NCBI GenBank assembly: GCA_031425325.1
Contig: JANPJD010000049.1
Coordinates: forward strand, 1-14,310
Origin: Aliitabrizicola sp031425325
Lineage (GTDB): Bacteria; Pseudomonadota; Alphaproteobacteria; Rhodobacterales; Rhodobacteraceae
Length of the DNA: 14,310 bases
Direction: 5' to 3'
How positions within the stretch are numbered: the first letter of the stretch is position 1; each line of letters begins with the position of its first letter. The translations under genes were made by a program, and so were the position numbers. The notes under the pieces were generated by a model. That model was not told the origin of the DNA. It did no database searches and saw only the letters and a program-made list of their open reading frames with translations. This document shows positions 13,115 through 14,310 of this stretch, piece by piece.

Positions 13115-13384
13115 ATGTCGATCACCGTCGAAGACAAGGCCCGCGTCATCAAGGAATATGCGACCAAGGAAGGCGACACTGGCTCGCCCGAGGTTCAGGT
13201 CGCCGTGCTGTCGTCGCGCATCGCCACGCTGACCGAGCATTTCAAGACCCACCGCAAGGACAACCACTCGCGCCGGGGCCTTCTGATGATGGTCGCCCAG
13301 CGCCGCAAGCTGCTCGACTACCTCAAGAAGAAAGACGAGGCGCGCTACACCGCTCTTATCGGACGGCTGGGGCTGCGCCGCTGA
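13115..13384 (+). CDS. rpsO: 30S ribosomal protein S15
   Basis: 89 residues, exactly the common S15 length. S15 (uS15) binds the three-way junction of helices 20-22 in 16S rRNA and forms bridge contacts with 23S rRNA. The signature TGSPEVQVAVLSSRI and the RNA-binding loop HRKDNHSRRGLL are present, and the end LIGRLGLRR is typical. A strong AAGGAGAT lies before the ATG at 13115. The upstream continuation of the frame to 12626 is not coding, since it runs opposite the RTX gene. In most bacteria rpsO lies next to truB and pnp; here a terminator and an AraC-type gene follow directly. Confidence 0.98.
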   Translation: MSITVEDKARVIKEYATKEGDTGSPEVQVAVLSSRIATLTEHFKTHRKDNHSRRGLLMMVAQRRKLLDYLKKKDEARYTALIGRLGLRR

Positions 13385-13429
13385 GGCGAAGCGAAGTTGC
13401 CGGTGGCGGCAAACGCAGAAACGGGACGC

Positions 13430-13456
13430 AAGAGGGGGCCGAAAGGCTCCCTCTTT
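13430..13456 (+). terminator. rpsO intrinsic terminator
   Basis: AAGAGGGGGCC (13430-13440), a GAAA loop, then GGCTCCCTCTT (13445-13455), forming an 11-bp stem with one G-U pair, followed by TTCATT. It lies 45 bases after the rpsO stop. The stop codon of the convergent AraC-type gene (13456-13458) abuts it, so the hairpin may also end that transcript. Confidence 0.8.
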
Positions 13457-14310
13457 CATTGTCTCGGGATCGCTGGACAATTTGACAGAAGCGCGGCTCG
13501 CCAGCCTCCGGGGGTCGTGCCGCTCCACCGGCGGAACGCGGCATTGAAAGCGGTCGGGTTCCGATAGCCGACCGACAGGGCGACGTCGCCTGACTCAAGA
13601 TCGGTCAGGGCCAGCAGTTCGCGCGCGGCATGGTAGCGGGCGCTGTCGAGCTGGGCCTGAAACGAGGTGCCTTCCTCGGCAAGCCTGCGGGCCATCGCCT
13701 TGGGATGCAGACCCAGGTGCGCTGCGATCTCTGTCCGGCCCGTGTTGCCGATGACCAACGCTCCCCTCAGCAGCCTTGCGACCCTGCCGGTCCAGGTCTG
13801 CCGATTTCTTCGCAGCAGGACATCAGCCTCGGCCTCGATCGCGGTGAAGGCAGCGGCATTCGCTCCGATGACCGGCAGATCGAAGCTCGCGTGCTGCAGG
13901 ACGAGCCCGGTCAAAGGTTGATCGAACCGCACAGGCCGGCCAAAAAACCGAGAATAGGGCTGCGTATCCTGCGGCTTGCGGAACGAGAACAGGACCTCGG
14001 TGACGATTGCCCGGTCGCCGGTCAGGCTGCGGAGGATGTTGAAGGCCATCGGAATGACCAACGCATAATTTTGCTGGTAGTCAACCGACGTCCGGTCAAA
14101 GGCGCCGTAGCCAAAGATCACCTGATCGCCATGCCGATGGAGAAAGCAGGTGGCCCCCTCGGTCGCCGTCGGCTGCAGCGCGATAAACCCGCCCAGGGCA
14201 GCCCCGAGCGTCGGCGCGTTCTGCATCCACCGCCCTGCCGCCCCCATGCAGCGGTGATCGAACCGCGCCCCAAGGGCCAGACCGAAATGTGCACAACCCG
14301 TCAGCGTGGC
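13456..14310 (-). CDS. AraC-family transcriptional regulator, N-terminus beyond window edge
   Basis: The frame is open to the right edge, giving 284 codons; the ATG at 14247 is internal, because upstream codons read TLTGCAHFGLALGARFD, typical of the N-terminal sensory domain. This matches AraC regulators with an arabinose-binding-like (PF12625-type) N-terminal domain (PTLGAALGGFIALQP and following). The C-terminal pair of helix-turn-helix motifs is clear: LVIGNTGRTEIAAHLGLHPK with AMARRLAEEGTSFQAQL (about 165-200 counting from 14247), then VALSVGYRNPTAFNAAFRRWSGTTPGGWR. The ligand is unknown. Regulators of this subgroup often control metabolic genes close by, but the likely target would lie outside the window, since the genes inside face away or are housekeeping. 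Confidence 0.85.
   Translation of the reverse strand, partial: ATLTGCAHFGLALGARFDHRCMGAAGRWMQNAPTLGAALGGFIALQPTATEGATCFLHRHGDQVIFGYGAFDRTSVDYQQNYALVIPMAFNILRSLTGDRAIVTEVLFSFRKPQDTQPYSRFFGRPVRFDQPLTGLVLQHASFDLPVIGANAAAFTAIEAEADVLLRRNRQTWTGRVARLLRGALVIGNTGRTEIAAHLGLHPKAMARRLAEEGTSFQAQLDSARYHAARELLALTDLESGDVALSVGYRNPTAFNAAFRRWSGTTPGGWRAALLSNCPAIPRQ

Noticed and set aside
14245..14247. ATG at 14247 as the start of the AraC-type gene
   Set aside because: Codons upstream to the window edge stay open and match the family's N-terminal domain, so the true start lies outside the window.
1..14310. Search for a novel defence, toxin-antitoxin or mobile system
   Set aside because: No transposase, integrase, nuclease, helicase, toxin-antitoxin pair or compositional break was found; gene content and codon use look uniformly chromosomal.

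Overview
The window reads as chromosomal DNA of an alphaproteobacterium, most likely Rhodobacterales/Rhodobacteraceae. Signs of this are the very high GC content with G/C-rich third codon positions, the gene order rsfS-rlmH-(x)-gpmI-envC-ctpA-rppH, a crotonyl-CoA carboxylase/reductase, an anchored RTX protein of a type common in that order, and a REP-like intergenic element of the style seen there. No plasmid, phage, transposon, CRISPR array, rRNA or tRNA was recognised. Most of the window is ordinary core genome, and I found no convincing undescribed multi-gene system.

Left part (1-2195, + strand). The 3' end of an SbtA-type sodium/bicarbonate symporter gene is followed after one base by a small PII-like gene (SbtB type). 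Next come a REP-like element, a lipoprotein lytic transglycosylase with a C-terminal peptidoglycan-binding domain, and a 60-residue CHCC zinc-finger protein with its own plausible promoter.

Central part (2224-8258, + strand). This is a run of housekeeping genes: rsfS and rlmH (ribosome silencing and 23S rRNA methylation, stop/start overlapping), a small NTF2-like protein, then gpmI, an EnvC-like amidase activator with a dead LytM domain, the carboxy-terminal protease ctpA, and rppH. The gpmI/envC overlap and short gaps suggest one transcription unit linking glycolysis, cell-wall splitting at division, periplasmic proteolysis and mRNA 5'-end processing.

Minus-strand pair (8425-11262). A PlsB-like acyltransferase gene lies upstream of ccrA. 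ccrA has a strong hairpin terminator, a good ribosome binding site, and a candidate operator of two TTCGCAA boxes 31 bp apart in the gap before it. It is probably transcribed on its own and regulated by carbon source, serving the ethylmalonyl-CoA pathway.

Right part (11342-14310). A DUF1643 gene (+) converges, with only 2 bp between stop codons, on a membrane-anchored RTX calcium-binding protein (-) carrying about 20 nonapeptide repeats. A 250-bp gap separates that from rpsO (+), which has a strong Shine-Dalgarno and its own terminator; neither truB nor pnp is adjacent. The window ends inside an AraC-family regulator (-) whose N-terminus lies beyond the right edge.
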